Shown: positions 8,655 through 18,461, numbered from the stretch's first letter. The stretch: 64,000 bases of DNA from Streptomyces sp. NBC_01224 (GCF_036002945.1 NZ_CP108529.1:1550001-1614000); one strand, 5' to 3'. The notes: generated by a model not told the origin, from the letters alone. Made by a program: numbers and translations.

Positions 8655-9470
8655 ATGTCCCAGCCCGCCAGGTCCCCCCGTGTCTCCGCCGCACCCGACG
8701 CCCCGGAGAGTGCCGCAGGCACGCGCGCCGCCGCCCAACGGCTCAAGATGCGCCGCGAACTGGCCGCCGCAGCGATGGAGCTCTTCGCCACGAAGGGGTA
8801 CGAGGCGACGACGGTCGACGAGATCGCGGGCGCCGCGGGAGTTGCCCGGCGGACCTTCTTCCGGCACTTCCGCTCCAAGGAAGAGGCGATCTTCCCGGAC
8901 CACGACGACACCCTCGTCAGGGCCGAGGCCGTCCTCAATGCCGCCCCCGCGCACGAGCACCCGCTCGACACCGTCTGCCGCGGCATCAAGGAAGTCATGA
9001 AGATGTACGCGGCGAAGCCCGCGGTCTCCGTGGCCCGCTACAAGCTGACCCGTGAGGTCCCGACCCTGCGCGAGGCGGAGATCGCCTCGGTGGCCCGCTA
9101 CGAGCGGCTGTTCACGCGCTATCTGCTGGGCCACTTCGACGAGCGCGACCATCATGTCGGCAATGACGACCCGCTGCTCGCGGAGGTCGCGGCTTCCGCC
9201 GTCGTCACCGCGCACAACCATGTGCTGCGCCGCTGGCTGCGGGCGGGCGGCGAGGGCGATGTGGAGGCCCAGCTCGACCATGCCTTCTCGATCGTCCGCG
9301 ACACGTTCGGGACCGGCATCGGCGCGGGCCGGATCGTCGGCACCGAACCGGCGAAGCAGCCGGCCGCTTCGGTGACGTCCCAGGGCGAGGTACTCGTCAC
9401 GGTGGCGCGGACGGACGCGCCCCTCGAAGAAGTGATGCGCACGATCCAGCAGGCACTCAAGAACCGCTGA
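8655..9470 (+). CDS. TetR family transcriptional regulator (acyl-CoA metabolism)
   Basis: DNA-binding repressor of 271 residues. The N-terminal helix-turn-helix is seen in TTVDEIAGAAGVARRTFFRHF, after a 30-residue Ala/Pro-rich tail. The C-terminal half is paralogous to the TetR at 43304-44011 (shared LTREVP, RRTFFRHF and a similar C-terminal end). ATG 8655 is supported by TACGTT ending six bases upstream, which implies a leaderless mRNA. Lying between the dehydrogenase and ccr, it is the nearest candidate to bind the ccr operators. The ligand is probably an acyl-CoA, but this is inference. Confidence 0.9.
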   Translation: MSQPARSPRVSAAPDAPESAAGTRAAAQRLKMRRELAAAAMELFATKGYEATTVDEIAGAAGVARRTFFRHFRSKEEAIFPDHDDTLVRAEAVLNAAPAHEHPLDTVCRGIKEVMKMYAAKPAVSVARYKLTREVPTLREAEIASVARYERLFTRYLLGHFDERDHHVGNDDPLLAEVAASAVVTAHNHVLRRWLRAGGEGDVEAQLDHAFSIVRDTFGTGIGAGRIVGTEPAKQPAASVTSQGEVLVTVARTDAPLEEVMRTIQQALKNR

Positions 9471-9487
9471 GCAGGGGCGGCCGCCCC

Positions 9488-9521
9488 CGTCCCCGTACCG
9501 GAAACGTCCCCGTACCGGAAA
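9488..9521. repeat. 17-bp tandem repeat, two copies
   Basis: CGTCCCCGTACCGGAAA occurs twice head to tail just after the TetR stop, following a GGGGCGGCCGCCCC palindrome at about 9475-9488. A local duplication is the simplest explanation. Confidence 0.85.
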
Positions 9522-9561
9522 CCCGGTTGCCGCGTCCGCGCCCCGGTGCTGTGGTGTGCGG

Positions 9562-10359
9562 ATGAATCATGATCGCGACACACTTCTGACCCTTTTCGAC
9601 CGCGAAATGCGCGAGCACGCCCGCCCCGACGGCCCCGGCGTCCGGGTCGAGCGCGCCGGTGATGTCGTACGGCAGGTCGGCGCGGCCGACGACTGGAACG
9701 GTGTCGTGTGGTCGGCCCCGGACCTGGATGCCGTACGGGCGGACGCGGCGATCGCGGCACAGGTGGCGCACTACACGGCGCTGGGACACGACGAGTTCGA
9801 GTGGAAGCTGTACGCGCACGACCGGCCGGCGGATCTGGCGGAGCGGCTGCTGGCGGCCGGTTTCGAGGCGGAGGAGCCGGAGACCCTGCTGGTCGCCCCG
9901 GTGGCGGACCTCTCGACGGCGGTGGAAGTGCCCGAGGGCGTCCGGCTGCGCACCGTGAGTGACGCGGACGATGTGGAACTGATGGCCCGTGCCCATGAGC
10001 AGGCATTCGGCTCGGACTGGTCGCGGCTGCGGCATCAGGTGCTGGCCAGGCTGTCCGAGGACCCGGACAGCTTCGTCGGCGTCCTCGCCATGGCGGGCGA
10101 CGAGCCGGTGAGTTCGGCCAGGATGGAGCTGTACCCGGGCACGGGCTTCGCGGGGCTCTGGGGCGGCGGAACGGTCGAGGCGTGGCGCGGGAGGGGCGTC
10201 TACCGGTCCCTGGTCGCCTTCCGCGCCCGGATCGCGGCGGAGCGCGGCTACGGCTACCTTCAGGTCGACGCCTCCGATCAGAGCAGCCCGATCCTCCAGC
10301 GACTCGGATTCCTGGCCCTGAGCACCACGATTCCTTACGTGTACCGGCCCTCACGCTGA
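9562..10359 (+). CDS. GNAT family N-acetyltransferase, two-domain
   Basis: A 265-residue GNAT protein. The C-terminal half has the acetyl-CoA site (LWGGGTVEAWRGRGVYRSLV, with the R-G-R-G-V turn) and the closing strand PILQRLGFLALSTTIPYVY. The N-terminal half looks like a degenerate partner domain. ATG 9562 starts the conserved part. Its position between the TetR gene and ccr suggests co-occurrence with acyl-CoA metabolism, but no substrate can be named. There is a long gap of 358 bases before ccr, so it is probably not in that operon. Confidence 0.85.
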   Translation: MNHDRDTLLTLFDREMREHARPDGPGVRVERAGDVVRQVGAADDWNGVVWSAPDLDAVRADAAIAAQVAHYTALGHDEFEWKLYAHDRPADLAERLLAAGFEAEEPETLLVAPVADLSTAVEVPEGVRLRTVSDADDVELMARAHEQAFGSDWSRLRHQVLARLSEDPDSFVGVLAMAGDEPVSSARMELYPGTGFAGLWGGGTVEAWRGRGVYRSLVAFRARIAAERGYGYLQVDASDQSSPILQRLGFLALSTTIPYVYRPSR

Positions 10360-10445
10360 CCGCTCCCGGCGGGACAGAACCCCCCGAAACACCTCTTGCG
10401 TTGCTCATGCGTGCCCGGCGGGTGACAAGTGAGAGAAATTGTTGG

Positions 10446-10487
10446 CACCGAGTGCCTTGCCAGGTGTCACGGAGTGCCATACGTTGA
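10446..10487 (+). promoter_or_regulatory. ccr promoter with tandem operators
   Basis: Within the 358-base gap before ccr lie GGCACCGAGTGCC (10446-10458) and GTCACGGAGTGCC (10468-10480), 22 bp apart. A -35 TTGCCA (10459-10464) and a -10 TACGTT (10482-10487) with 17-bp spacing interleave with them, so a bound repressor would cover the -35 to -10 spacer. The same arrangement occurs before the DUF35 and etfB genes. About 220 bases of leader of unknown function follow before the ccr start. Confidence 0.75.
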
Positions 10488-10717
10488 AGTTGTCCGGGCG
10501 GCCGGCGTGCTGAGACCTCACGTACGCCGGCTGTCCCCGCAAGCAATATGCCTGCGCGCCCGGACGCCTGCGTCACAGGCAAACCCTTCTGCTCCACAGA
10601 GCAAGCCGAAGCCTTACCAGCCGAACCGACGGCAACACCTCCACACCACACCGCTCCCCTCAGCTTGCAGGGATCCTCAAGCGTTCCCTCAGCGCCCCCA
10701 TCCGCCGGAGGCACACC

Positions 10718-12055
10718 GTGAAGGAAATCCTGGACGCGATCCAATCGCAGGACAGCACCGCCGCAGACTTCGCGGCCCTGTCCATCCCTGAGTCGTACCG
10801 CGCGGCGACCGTGCACAAGGACGAGACGGAGATGTTCGCCGGGCTCACCACCCGCGACAAGGACCCCCGCAAGTCACTGCATCTCGACGAGGTTCCGGTG
10901 CCCGAGCTCGGGCCCGGCGAGGCGCTGGTCGCCGTCATGGCCAGCTCGGTGAACTACAACTCCGTGTGGACCTCGATCTTCGAGCCGATGGCCACCTTCG
11001 GCTTCCTGGAGCGCTACGGCAAGCTCAGCGAGCTCACCAGGCGCCACGACCTGCCGTACCACGTCATCGGCTCCGACCTGGCGGGCGTCGTCCTGCGCAC
11101 GGGCCCCGGCGTCAACGCCTGGCACCCGGGCGACGAGGTCGTCGCGCACTGCCTCTCGGTCGAACTGGAGTCCTCGGACGGCCACAACGACACGATGCTC
11201 GACCCCGAGCAGCGCATCTGGGGCTTCGAGACCAACTTCGGCGGCCTCGCCGAGATCGCGCTCGTCAAGTCCAACCAGCTGATGCCGAAGCCGCAGCACC
11301 TCAGCTGGGAGGAGGCCGCGGCTCCCGGCCTCGTCAACTCCACGGCGTACCGTCAGCTCGTCTCGCGCAACGGCGCGGGTATGAAGCAGGGCGACAACGT
11401 GCTGATCTGGGGCGCCAGCGGCGGACTCGGTTCATACGCCACGCAGTTCGCGCTGGCCGGTGGTGCCAACCCGATCTGTGTCGTCTCCAGCGACCAGAAG
11501 GCGGACATCTGCCGGAAGATGGGCGCCGAGGCGATCATCGACCGCAACGCCGAGGGCTACAAGTTCTGGAAGGACGAGCACAACCAGGACCCGCGCGAGT
11601 GGAAGCGGTTCGGCAAGCGCATCCGTGAGCTGACCGGCGGCGAGGACGTGGACATCGTCTTCGAGCACCCGGGCCGTGAGACGTTCGGTGCCTCCGTGTA
11701 CGTGACCCGCAAGGGCGGCACGATCGTCACCTGCGCGTCCACGTCCGGCTACAACCACGAGTACGACAACCGCTACCTGTGGATGTCGCTGAAGAAGATC
11801 GTGGGCTCGCACTTCGCCAACTACCGCGAGGCGTGGGAGGCCAACCGGCTGGTGGCCAAGGGCAAGATCCACCCGACGCTGTCGAAGGTCTACTCGCTGG
11901 AGGAGACCGGCCAGGCCGCGTACGACGTCCACCGCAACCTCCACCAGGGCAAGGTCGGCGTGCTCGCACTGGCCCCCCGCGAGGGTCTGGGTGTACGCAA
12001 CGAGGAGCTGCGCGAGCAGCACATCGACGCCATCAATCGCTTCCGGGATGTCTGA
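10718..12055 (+). CDS. ccr: Crotonyl-CoA carboxylase/reductase
   Basis: Reductive carboxylation of crotonyl-CoA with NADPH and CO2 to ethylmalonyl-CoA, the committing step of the ethylmalonyl-CoA pathway and a source of ethylmalonyl extender units for polyketides. The protein has 445 residues and a medium-chain dehydrogenase fold, with the NADPH site at WGASGGLGSYATQFALAGG. All four CO2-pocket residues described for the Kitasatospora setae enzyme are at the same numbers: Asn81, Phe170, Glu171 and His365. The start GTG has GGAGG six bases upstream. It is the first gene of the ccr-meaA operon; the meaA start follows its stop by one base. Confidence 0.97.
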   Translation: MKEILDAIQSQDSTAADFAALSIPESYRAATVHKDETEMFAGLTTRDKDPRKSLHLDEVPVPELGPGEALVAVMASSVNYNSVWTSIFEPMATFGFLERYGKLSELTRRHDLPYHVIGSDLAGVVLRTGPGVNAWHPGDEVVAHCLSVELESSDGHNDTMLDPEQRIWGFETNFGGLAEIALVKSNQLMPKPQHLSWEEAAAPGLVNSTAYRQLVSRNGAGMKQGDNVLIWGASGGLGSYATQFALAGGANPICVVSSDQKADICRKMGAEAIIDRNAEGYKFWKDEHNQDPREWKRFGKRIRELTGGEDVDIVFEHPGRETFGASVYVTRKGGTIVTCASTSGYNHEYDNRYLWMSLKKIVGSHFANYREAWEANRLVAKGKIHPTLSKVYSLEETGQAAYDVHRNLHQGKVGVLALAPREGLGVRNEELREQHIDAINRFRDV

Positions 12056-12056
12056 C

Positions 12057-14069
12057 ATGAGTGACCGTCAGAAGGACCGCCCGTGGCTCATGCGGACGTA
12101 CGCCGGTCACTCGACCGCCGAGGCGTCCAACGAGCTCTACCGGCGCAACCTCGCCAAGGGCCAGACGGGCCTGTCGGTCGCCTTCGACCTGCCGACGCAG
12201 ACCGGGTACGACCCCGATCACATCCTCGCCCGCGGCGAGGTCGGCCGGGTCGGCGTGCCCGTGTCGCACCTCGGTGACATGCGCCGGCTTTTCCAGGACA
12301 TCCCCCTTGAGCAGATGAACACCTCAATGACGATCAACGCCACCGCGATGTGGCTGCTGGCGCTCTACCAGGTGGTCGCGGAGGAACAGGGCGCCGACGC
12401 CACCAGGCTCCAGGGCACCACGCAGAACGACATCGTCAAGGAGTACCTCTCGCGCGGGACGCATGTCTTCCCGCCCGGTCCTTCGCTGCGGCTGACCACC
12501 GACATGATCACGTACACGGTCAGCCACATCCCGAAGTGGAACCCGATCAACATCTGCAGTTACCACCTGCAGGAGGCGGGAGCCACTCCGGTCCAGGAGA
12601 TCGCCTACGCCATGTCGACGGCCATCGCGGTCCTGGACGCCGTACGCGATTCCGGTCAGGTGCCCGAGGAGAAGTTCGGCGATGTGGTCGCGCGGATCTC
12701 CTTCTTCGTGAACGCGGGCGTCCGCTTCATCGAGGAGATGTGCAAGATGCGCGCCTTCGGCCGCATCTGGGACCGGATCACCGGCGAGCGGTACGGCATC
12801 ACCGACGCCAAGCGGCGCCGCTTCCGCTACGGCGTCCAGGTCAACTCGCTCGGTCTGACCGAGGCACAGCCGGAGAACAACGTCCAGCGCATCGTCCTGG
12901 AGATGCTGGCCGTCACCCTCTCCAAGGACGCCCGCGCCCGGGCCGTCCAGCTGCCGGCCTGGAACGAGGCACTGGGGCTCCCCCGGCCCTGGGACCAGCA
13001 GTGGTCGCTCCGTATCCAGCAGGTGCTCGCGCACGAGAGCGATCTGCTGGAGTACGAGGACATCTTCGCCGGATCGCACGTCATCGAGGCCAAGGTGGAC
13101 GAGCTGGTCACCGAGTCGCTTGCCGAGATCGACCGGATCCAGCGGATGGGCGGCGCCATGGCGGCCGTCGAGTCCGGCTATCTGAAGTCCGAGCTGGTCT
13201 CCTCGCACGCCGCCCGCCGGGCCCGGATCGAGGGCGGCGAGGAGAAGATCGTCGGCGTCAACATCTACGAGACGACCGAACCGAACCCGCTCACCGCGGA
13301 CCTCGACGGGGCGATCATGACGGTCGACCCCGCCAATGAGGCCAAGGTCGTCACAGCCCTCCACGAGTGGCGCGACAACCGTGACGAGACCCGTGCCTCC
13401 GAGGCGCTGGCGGCCCTGAAGAAGGCCGCGGCCGGCACCGAGAACATGATGGAAGCGACCGTGGAGTGCGCCCGCGCGGGTGTCACCACCGGCGAGTGGT
13501 CCTGGGCGCTGCGTGATGTCTTCGGCGAGTTCCGGGCTCCGACGGGCGTCTCGTCCGCTCCGGTCGCGGTCACCGCGGAGGCCGGGACACCGCTCGCCCT
13601 GGTCCGCGAGAAGGTCGCCCGCACCGCGGCCGACCTGGGCGCCGGGCGGCTGCGGCTGCTGGTCGGCAAGCCGGGCCTGGACGGGCACTCCAATGGCGCC
13701 GAGCAGATCGCCGTACGGGCCCGTGACGCCGGCTTCGAGGTCGTCTACCAGGGAATCAGGCTGACCCCCGAACAGATCGTCTCGGCCGCGCTCGCCGAGG
13801 ACGTGCACTGCGTCGGTCTGTCGATCCTGTCGGGTTCGCACGCCGAACTCGTCCCCGACGTACTCACCCGGCTGCGCGAGGCGGGCGCCGCCGACATCCC
13901 GGTGATCGCGGGCGGGATCATTCCGCCCGCCGACGCCACCGCGCTGATCGAGGCGGGCGTCGCCGCCGTATTCACCCCGAAGGATTTCGGTATCACGGAG
14001 ATCATCGGCCGTATCGTCGACGAGATCCGGAAAGCGAACAAGCTCGACCCTCTGGAGGTCCCCGCATGA
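12057..14069 (+). CDS. meaA: Ethylmalonyl-CoA mutase (B12-dependent)
   Basis: Adenosylcobalamin-dependent isomerisation of ethylmalonyl-CoA to methylsuccinyl-CoA. The 670-residue chain has the mutase TIM barrel (early [16 protein letters not shown] and [28 protein letters not shown]) and, after about residue 530, a B12-binding domain with GLDGHSNG (D-x-H-x-x-G), [10 protein letters not shown] and AGGIIPPAD. This single-chain form differs from the two-subunit methylmalonyl-CoA mutase. Starts at 12048 and 12057 are both in frame; the first would overlap the ccr stop. Its own stop overlaps the next start (ATGA), which shows translational coupling. Confidence 0.95.
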   Translation: MSDRQKDRPWLMRTYAGHSTAEASNELYRRNLAKGQTGLSVAFDLPTQTGYDPDHILARGEVGRVGVPVSHLGDMRRLFQDIPLEQMNTSMTINATAMWLLALYQVVAEEQGADATRLQGTTQNDIVKEYLSRGTHVFPPGPSLRLTTDMITYTVSHIPKWNPINICSYHLQEAGATPVQEIAYAMSTAIAVLDAVRDSGQVPEEKFGDVVARISFFVNAGVRFIEEMCKMRAFGRIWDRITGERYGITDAKRRRFRYGVQVNSLGLTEAQPENNVQRIVLEMLAVTLSKDARARAVQLPAWNEALGLPRPWDQQWSLRIQQVLAHESDLLEYEDIFAGSHVIEAKVDELVTESLAEIDRIQRMGGAMAAVESGYLKSELVSSHAARRARIEGGEEKIVGVNIYETTEPNPLTADLDGAIMTVDPANEAKVVTALHEWRDNRDETRASEALAALKKAAAGTENMMEATVECARAGVTTGEWSWALRDVFGEFRAPTGVSSAPVAVTAEAGTPLALVREKVARTAADLGAGRLRLLVGKPGLDGHSNGAEQIAVRARDAGFEVVYQGIRLTPEQIVSAALAEDVHCVGLSILSGSHAELVPDVLTRLREAGAADIPVIAGGIIPPADATALIEAGVAAVFTPKDFGITEIIGRIVDEIRKANKLDPLEVPA

Positions 14070-15031
14070 CCCAGCCCGTGAACCGTCTGCGTCCGCGGCG
14101 TTCCTGTCTGGCAGTGCCCGGCTCGAACCCGCGGTTCCTGGAGAAGGCCCAGGGCCTCCCGGCCGACCAGGTCTTCCTCGACCTGGAGGACGCCTGCGCG
14201 CCGCTCGCCAAGGAGGGCGCCCGGCACCACATCGTCGACGCGCTGAACAACGGCGACTGGACGGGCAAGACCCGGGTCGTGCGTGTCAACGACTGGACGA
14301 CGCACTGGACGTACCGCGATGTGATCACGGTGGTCGAGGGCGCGGGCCAGAACCTCGACTGCATCATGCTGCCGAAGGTCCAGGACGCCCAGCAGGTCGT
14401 CGCGCTCGATCTGCTGCTCACCCAGATCGAGAAGACCATGGGCTTCGAGGTCGGGAAGATCGGCATCGAGGCGCAGATCGAGAACGCCAAGGGCCTGGTG
14501 AACATCGACGACATCGCCGCCGCCTCGCCCCGCCTGGAGACGCTGATCTTCGGCCCGGCCGACTTCATGGCCTCGATCAACATGAAGACCCTGGTCGTCG
14601 GTCAGCAGCCGCCCGGGTACGGCGCGGACGCGTACCACTACATCCTGATGCGCATTCTGATGGCGGCCCGCACGCACGACCTCCAGGCGATCGACGGCCC
14701 CTTCCTGCAGATCCGCGACGTGGACGCGTACCGCGAGGTCGCGGGTCGTGCGGCGGCGCTGGGCTTCGACGGCAAGTGGGTGCTGCACCCCGGTCAGGTC
14801 GACGCGGCCAACGAGGTGTTCTCGCCGTCGCAGGAGGACTACGACCACGCCGAGCTGATCCTCGACGCATACGAGTGGTGCACCTCGGAGGAGGGCGGCA
14901 AGAAGGGCTCGGCGATGCTCGGCGACGAGATGATCGACGAGGCGAGCCGCAAGATGGCCCTCGTCATCGCGGGCAAGGGCCGCGCGGCCGGTATGCAGCG
15001 CACCTCCAAGTTCGAAGCACCGGAGGCCTGA
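14066..15031 (+). CDS. HpcH/CitE-family lyase, beta-methylmalyl-CoA lyase
   Basis: Cleaves beta-methylmalyl-CoA to glyoxylate and propionyl-CoA in the ethylmalonyl-CoA pathway (Mcl1 role). The 321-residue TIM-barrel protein has the metal-binding DLEDA stretch, the acidic strand IGIEAQIENAKGL and FGPADF. Family members often also act on malyl-CoA. It overlaps meaA by four bases and is followed two bases after its stop by the hydratase gene. Assignment rests on family motifs plus operon position between mutase and hydratase. Confidence 0.9.
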   Translation: MTQPVNRLRPRRSCLAVPGSNPRFLEKAQGLPADQVFLDLEDACAPLAKEGARHHIVDALNNGDWTGKTRVVRVNDWTTHWTYRDVITVVEGAGQNLDCIMLPKVQDAQQVVALDLLLTQIEKTMGFEVGKIGIEAQIENAKGLVNIDDIAAASPRLETLIFGPADFMASINMKTLVVGQQPPGYGADAYHYILMRILMAARTHDLQAIDGPFLQIRDVDAYREVAGRAAALGFDGKWVLHPGQVDAANEVFSPSQEDYDHAELILDAYEWCTSEEGGKKGSAMLGDEMIDEASRKMALVIAGKGRAAGMQRTSKFEAPEA

Positions 15032-15033
15032 TC

Positions 15034-15561
15034 ATGCAGTTCGGACGCACATTCGAGGAGTTCGAGGTCGGCGCGGTCTACAAGCACTGGCCCGGAAAAA
15101 CGGTCACCGAGTACGACGACCACCTTTTCTGCCTGCTGACCATGAATCATCACCCGCTCCACATGGACAGCAATTACGCGGAGAAGACAACCGACTTCGG
15201 GAAGAACGTTGTCGTCGGCAACTACATTTACTCACTACTGCTCGGAATGTCCGTTCCGGACGTCTCCGGAAAGGCAATCGTCAACCTCGAAGTCGAGTCG
15301 CTGAAGCATGTCGCGCCAACCTTCCACGGCGACACGATCTACGGCGAGACGACCGTTCTGGAAAAGACTCCGTCAAAGTCCAAGAACGACCGTGGAATCG
15401 TTTATGTGGAGACCAGGGGGTACAAGCAGGACGGCACGCTGGTCTGCGTGTTCCGTCGCAAGGTGATGGTCCCCACCGAGACATACATCAAGGAGCGTGG
15501 CGGGGAGCAGCCCGGCCGCCCCGAGCTGAACCAGCCTTCGCAGAAGAACGTGGAGAAGTAG
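15034..15561 (+). CDS. mch: MaoC-family mesaconyl-CoA hydratase
   Basis: Hot-dog fold hydratase of 175 residues that adds water to mesaconyl-C1-CoA to give beta-methylmalyl-CoA. The family's active-site segment is seen as NHHPLHMDSNYAEKT, with the MaoC continuation VVVGNYIYSLLLGMSVPD. It is short compared with the two-domain enzyme of alphaproteobacteria but matches the actinobacterial form. It lies between lyase and dehydrogenase with two-base gaps, so it is certainly cotranscribed. Codon choice is somewhat richer in A/T than its neighbours. Confidence 0.88.
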   Translation: MQFGRTFEEFEVGAVYKHWPGKTVTEYDDHLFCLLTMNHHPLHMDSNYAEKTTDFGKNVVVGNYIYSLLLGMSVPDVSGKAIVNLEVESLKHVAPTFHGDTIYGETTVLEKTPSKSKNDRGIVYVETRGYKQDGTLVCVFRRKVMVPTETYIKERGGEQPGRPELNQPSQKNVEK

Positions 15562-15563
15562 CC

Positions 15564-16769
15564 ATGACGCGACTTGCCCAGACTGCCGGTCTCAACGATG
15601 TCCAGCAGGAGATTCTCTCCACGGTGCGGGATTTCGTCGACAAGGAGATCATTCCGGTCGCGACCCGGCTGGAACACCGTGACGAGTACCCGACCGAGAT
15701 CGTCGAGGGGCTCAAGGAGCTCGGCCTGTTCGGGCTGATGATTCCCGAGGAGTACGGGGGCCTGGGTGAGTCGCTTCTCACATACGCACTCTGCGTGGAG
15801 GAAATTGCCCGTGGCTGGATGAGCGTGTCGGGAATCATCAATACGCACTTCATCGTGGCGTACATGCTCAAGCAGCACGGCACGCAGGAGCAGAAGGACA
15901 CATTCCTGCCACGGATGGCTCTGGGCGAGGTCCGGGGCGCGTTCTCGATGTCCGAGCCGGCACTGGGCTCCGATGTCGCGGCGATCACTTCCAAGGGCGT
16001 CAAGGACGGCGATGAGTACGTCCTGAACGGCCAGAAGATGTGGCTGACTAACGGTGGCACGTCCTCGCTCGTCGCCGTGCTGTGCCGAAGTGACGAAGGC
16101 CACCCCGAAGGGACCGCCCCGCACAAGTCGATGACGACGTTCCTGGTGGAGAAGGAGCCCGGTTTCGGCGAGGTCCGGCCCGGTCTCACCATCCCCGGCA
16201 AAATCGACAAAATGGGCTACAAGGGCGTCGACACGACCGAACTCATCATGGACGGGCTACGCATTCCAGCCAATCGGGTACTGGGCGGCACCACCGGCCG
16301 AGGGTTTTACCAAATGATGGACGGCGTCGAGGTCGGCCGGGTAAATGTGGCTGCGCGTGGCTGCGGCGTCGCACAGCGTGCATTCGAGCTGGGTGTTTCC
16401 TATGCCCAGCAGCGCCACACTTTCGGAAAGCCGATCGCTCAGCACCAGGCGATCCAGTTCAAGCTGGCCGAAATGGCCACCAAGGTCGAGGCCGCCCATG
16501 CGATGATGGTAAATGCAGCGCGCAAAAAGGACTCCGGGGAGCGAAACGACCTGGAGGCAGGGATGGCGAAGTACCTCGCCTCCGAGTACTGCAAGGAAGT
16601 CGTCGAGGACGCCTTCCGGATCCACGGCGGTTACGGCTTCTCCAAGGAGTACGAGATCGAGCGCCTCTACCGGGAGGCCCCGATGCTGCTGATCGGTGAA
16701 GGTACCGCCGAGATCCAGAAAATGATCATTGGGCGCCGACTCCTCGAGGAGTACCGGTTCCAGGGGTGA
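15564..16769 (+). CDS. Acyl-CoA dehydrogenase, probable methylsuccinyl-CoA dehydrogenase
   Basis: FAD enzyme of 401 residues that oxidises an acyl-CoA; the operon indicates (2S)-methylsuccinyl-CoA to mesaconyl-CoA. Seen are the FAD-contact signature GAFSMSEPALGSDVAA, the WLTNGG strand, YAQQRHTFGKPI and the catalytic Glu in GEGTAEIQ near residue 383. It is shorter than the roughly 550-residue alphaproteobacterial enzyme and lacks its N-terminal extension. Its natural electron acceptor is electron transfer flavoprotein, and the etfBA genes at 44.1 kb carry the same operator pair as ccr. A general short-chain dehydrogenase cannot be excluded. Confidence 0.88.
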   Translation: MTRLAQTAGLNDVQQEILSTVRDFVDKEIIPVATRLEHRDEYPTEIVEGLKELGLFGLMIPEEYGGLGESLLTYALCVEEIARGWMSVSGIINTHFIVAYMLKQHGTQEQKDTFLPRMALGEVRGAFSMSEPALGSDVAAITSKGVKDGDEYVLNGQKMWLTNGGTSSLVAVLCRSDEGHPEGTAPHKSMTTFLVEKEPGFGEVRPGLTIPGKIDKMGYKGVDTTELIMDGLRIPANRVLGGTTGRGFYQMMDGVEVGRVNVAARGCGVAQRAFELGVSYAQQRHTFGKPIAQHQAIQFKLAEMATKVEAAHAMMVNAARKKDSGERNDLEAGMAKYLASEYCKEVVEDAFRIHGGYGFSKEYEIERLYREAPMLLIGEGTAEIQKMIIGRRLLEEYRFQG

Positions 16770-16950
16770 TTGTCCCTTTCGAGGCGATTTAGCCGCGAAG
16801 AAGATCACACCCTGTCACCCTCGGGCGGTGCCTTCAAGCCGTCCGACTCGGCTGCTGGCTTGCCCAGTTGCGGCTCGCAACCGATAACATCGCCGGAAAA
16901 GCCGCCGTCCCCCGTTGCCAGCGCGGCATCATCCGCTACGAAGGTCATCC

Positions 16951-17598
16951 ATGCCCGACAGCCAAACCTCTGCACCACGCGGCGGAGTCCGCCTTGCGCG
17001 CGGAGCTTCGCCGTGGCTCCTCCCGACCGTGGCCACCGCGGCACTCAGCCTCAGCCGGGCCCGCAAGTCCGGACGCTGGGCCGCGGTGGCCGTGCCCACC
17101 ACCGCGCTCGCGGCGGGCATGCTGTGGTTCTTCCGCGACCCCGAGCGTGAGATCACCCAGGGCCGGGTCATTTCGCCGGCCGACGGCGTGGTGCAGAGCA
17201 TCATGCCGTGGAAGGACGGGCGCACCCGCGTCGCGATCTTCATGAGCCCGCTGAATGTCCATGTCAACCGTGCGCCCCTGGCCGGCACGGTGACCTCGGT
17301 CGAGCACGTCCCCGGTGGGTTCGTTCCGGCGTTCAACAAGGAGAGCGAGAACAACGAGCGCGTTGTCTGGCACTTCGACACCGAGCTCGGTGACATCGAG
17401 ATGGTGCAGATCGCGGGTGCGGTCGCCCGTCGCATCGTCCCTTATGTCCCGCAGGGCACGAAGGTGGAGCAGGGCGAGCGCATCGGCCTGATCCGTTTCG
17501 GCTCCCGGGTCGACATCTACCTTCCGGAAGGTATCGATGTCGCGGTCGAGGTCGGCCAGGCCACCACCGCGGGGGTGACTCGAATTGACCGTGATTGA
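16951..17598 (+). CDS. psd: Phosphatidylserine decarboxylase (short, archaeal-type)
   Basis: Pyruvoyl enzyme that converts phosphatidylserine to phosphatidylethanolamine at the membrane. The 215-residue proenzyme has an N-terminal hydrophobic segment (residues 25-60), the conserved ISPADGVV and MSPLNVHVNRAP, and the self-cleavage Gly-Ser in RFGSRVDIY near residue 191, where the Ser becomes the pyruvoyl group. ATG 16951 is preceded by AAGG. Its end overlaps the start of pssA by 14 bases, so the two steps are coupled. The gap of 181 bases after the dehydrogenase suggests a separate promoter. Confidence 0.93.
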   Translation: MPDSQTSAPRGGVRLARGASPWLLPTVATAALSLSRARKSGRWAAVAVPTTALAAGMLWFFRDPEREITQGRVISPADGVVQSIMPWKDGRTRVAIFMSPLNVHVNRAPLAGTVTSVEHVPGGFVPAFNKESENNERVVWHFDTELGDIEMVQIAGAVARRIVPYVPQGTKVEQGERIGLIRFGSRVDIYLPEGIDVAVEVGQATTAGVTRIDRD

Positions 17599-18442
17599 TC
17601 CTGACACGCAGGCGGGCTGGGTGCCGGAGGCGGAGTCCGAGGAGGACGCCGGCGAGGACATGCCGCTCTCTCTGCGGCTGTCGATAGCGGACACCCTCAC
17701 TCTCGGCAACGCGACGTGCGGTTTCATGGCGGTGTACTTCACCACCACCGGAATCCTCATCCCGCACCTCACGGGCAGCGACGAGAGCGGTATGGCCCGG
17801 CACTCCGCGGCCACCGCCGTGATCCTCATGCTCATGGCCGCGGTGTTCGACCTCTTCGACGGGCTCGTGGCACGCAAGCTGCGCTCCTCGCCGATGGGTG
17901 CCGAGCTGGACAACCTCTCGGACCTGATCAGCTTCGGACTCGCTCCGGCGTACTTCGTCCTCGTGTACGGCATGGTCGCGGACGACGCACACCAGCGGGT
18001 CTCGGCGCTGGCGGCGATCGTGGTGCTGCTGGCTGTGGTGCTCAGACTTGCGAGATTCTCCTGCGTGACCATGAAGGACGGCATGTTCCAGGGCATGCCG
18101 AGCCCCTTCGGAGCGCTCACGGTCGTCTCGATCGTGCTCCTGGAGCTGCCCTTCGTACCGACGCTGCTCGCGATCGTCGGAGTGGCGTGGCTGATGGTCA
18201 GCCGGGTCGAGTACCCGAAACCGCGGGGCGTGCTCGCGGTGGCGATGCTCAGCTGGATCGTGGCCGCGATGGGGCTCCTCGCCGCGTGGGCGTTCGACGC
18301 CCCCGGCGGTCAGCTGCTTCTCCAGACCGGCTGTGCTCTGCAGGTGGTCCTGGGAGCGGTCATCCCGCTCTTCGCGACGGCACGGCGGGTGAACACCTTC
18401 CGCGGCAACCGGCGTGAGGCACGGGCGACGCAACTGCCGTAG
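17585..18442 (+). CDS. pssA: CDP-diacylglycerol--serine O-phosphatidyltransferase
   Basis: Makes phosphatidylserine from CDP-diacylglycerol and serine; Psd then decarboxylates it. Integral membrane protein of 285 residues with about eight helices. The CDP-alcohol phosphotransferase signature is complete: D-x2-DG-x2-AR-x8-G-x3-D-x3-D, starting at DLFDGLVARK and ending at ELDNLSD. The N-terminus is acidic (about 25 residues). Start is TTG 17585 or GTG 17591, both within the psd end and behind GGGGGTGA. A strong terminator follows the stop. Confidence 0.94.
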   Translation: MTVIDPDTQAGWVPEAESEEDAGEDMPLSLRLSIADTLTLGNATCGFMAVYFTTTGILIPHLTGSDESGMARHSAATAVILMLMAAVFDLFDGLVARKLRSSPMGAELDNLSDLISFGLAPAYFVLVYGMVADDAHQRVSALAAIVVLLAVVLRLARFSCVTMKDGMFQGMPSPFGALTVVSIVLLELPFVPTLLAIVGVAWLMVSRVEYPKPRGVLAVAMLSWIVAAMGLLAAWAFDAPGGQLLLQTGCALQVVLGAVIPLFATARRVNTFRGNRREARATQLP

Positions 18443-18461
18443 CCGCACAGCACATACGTAA

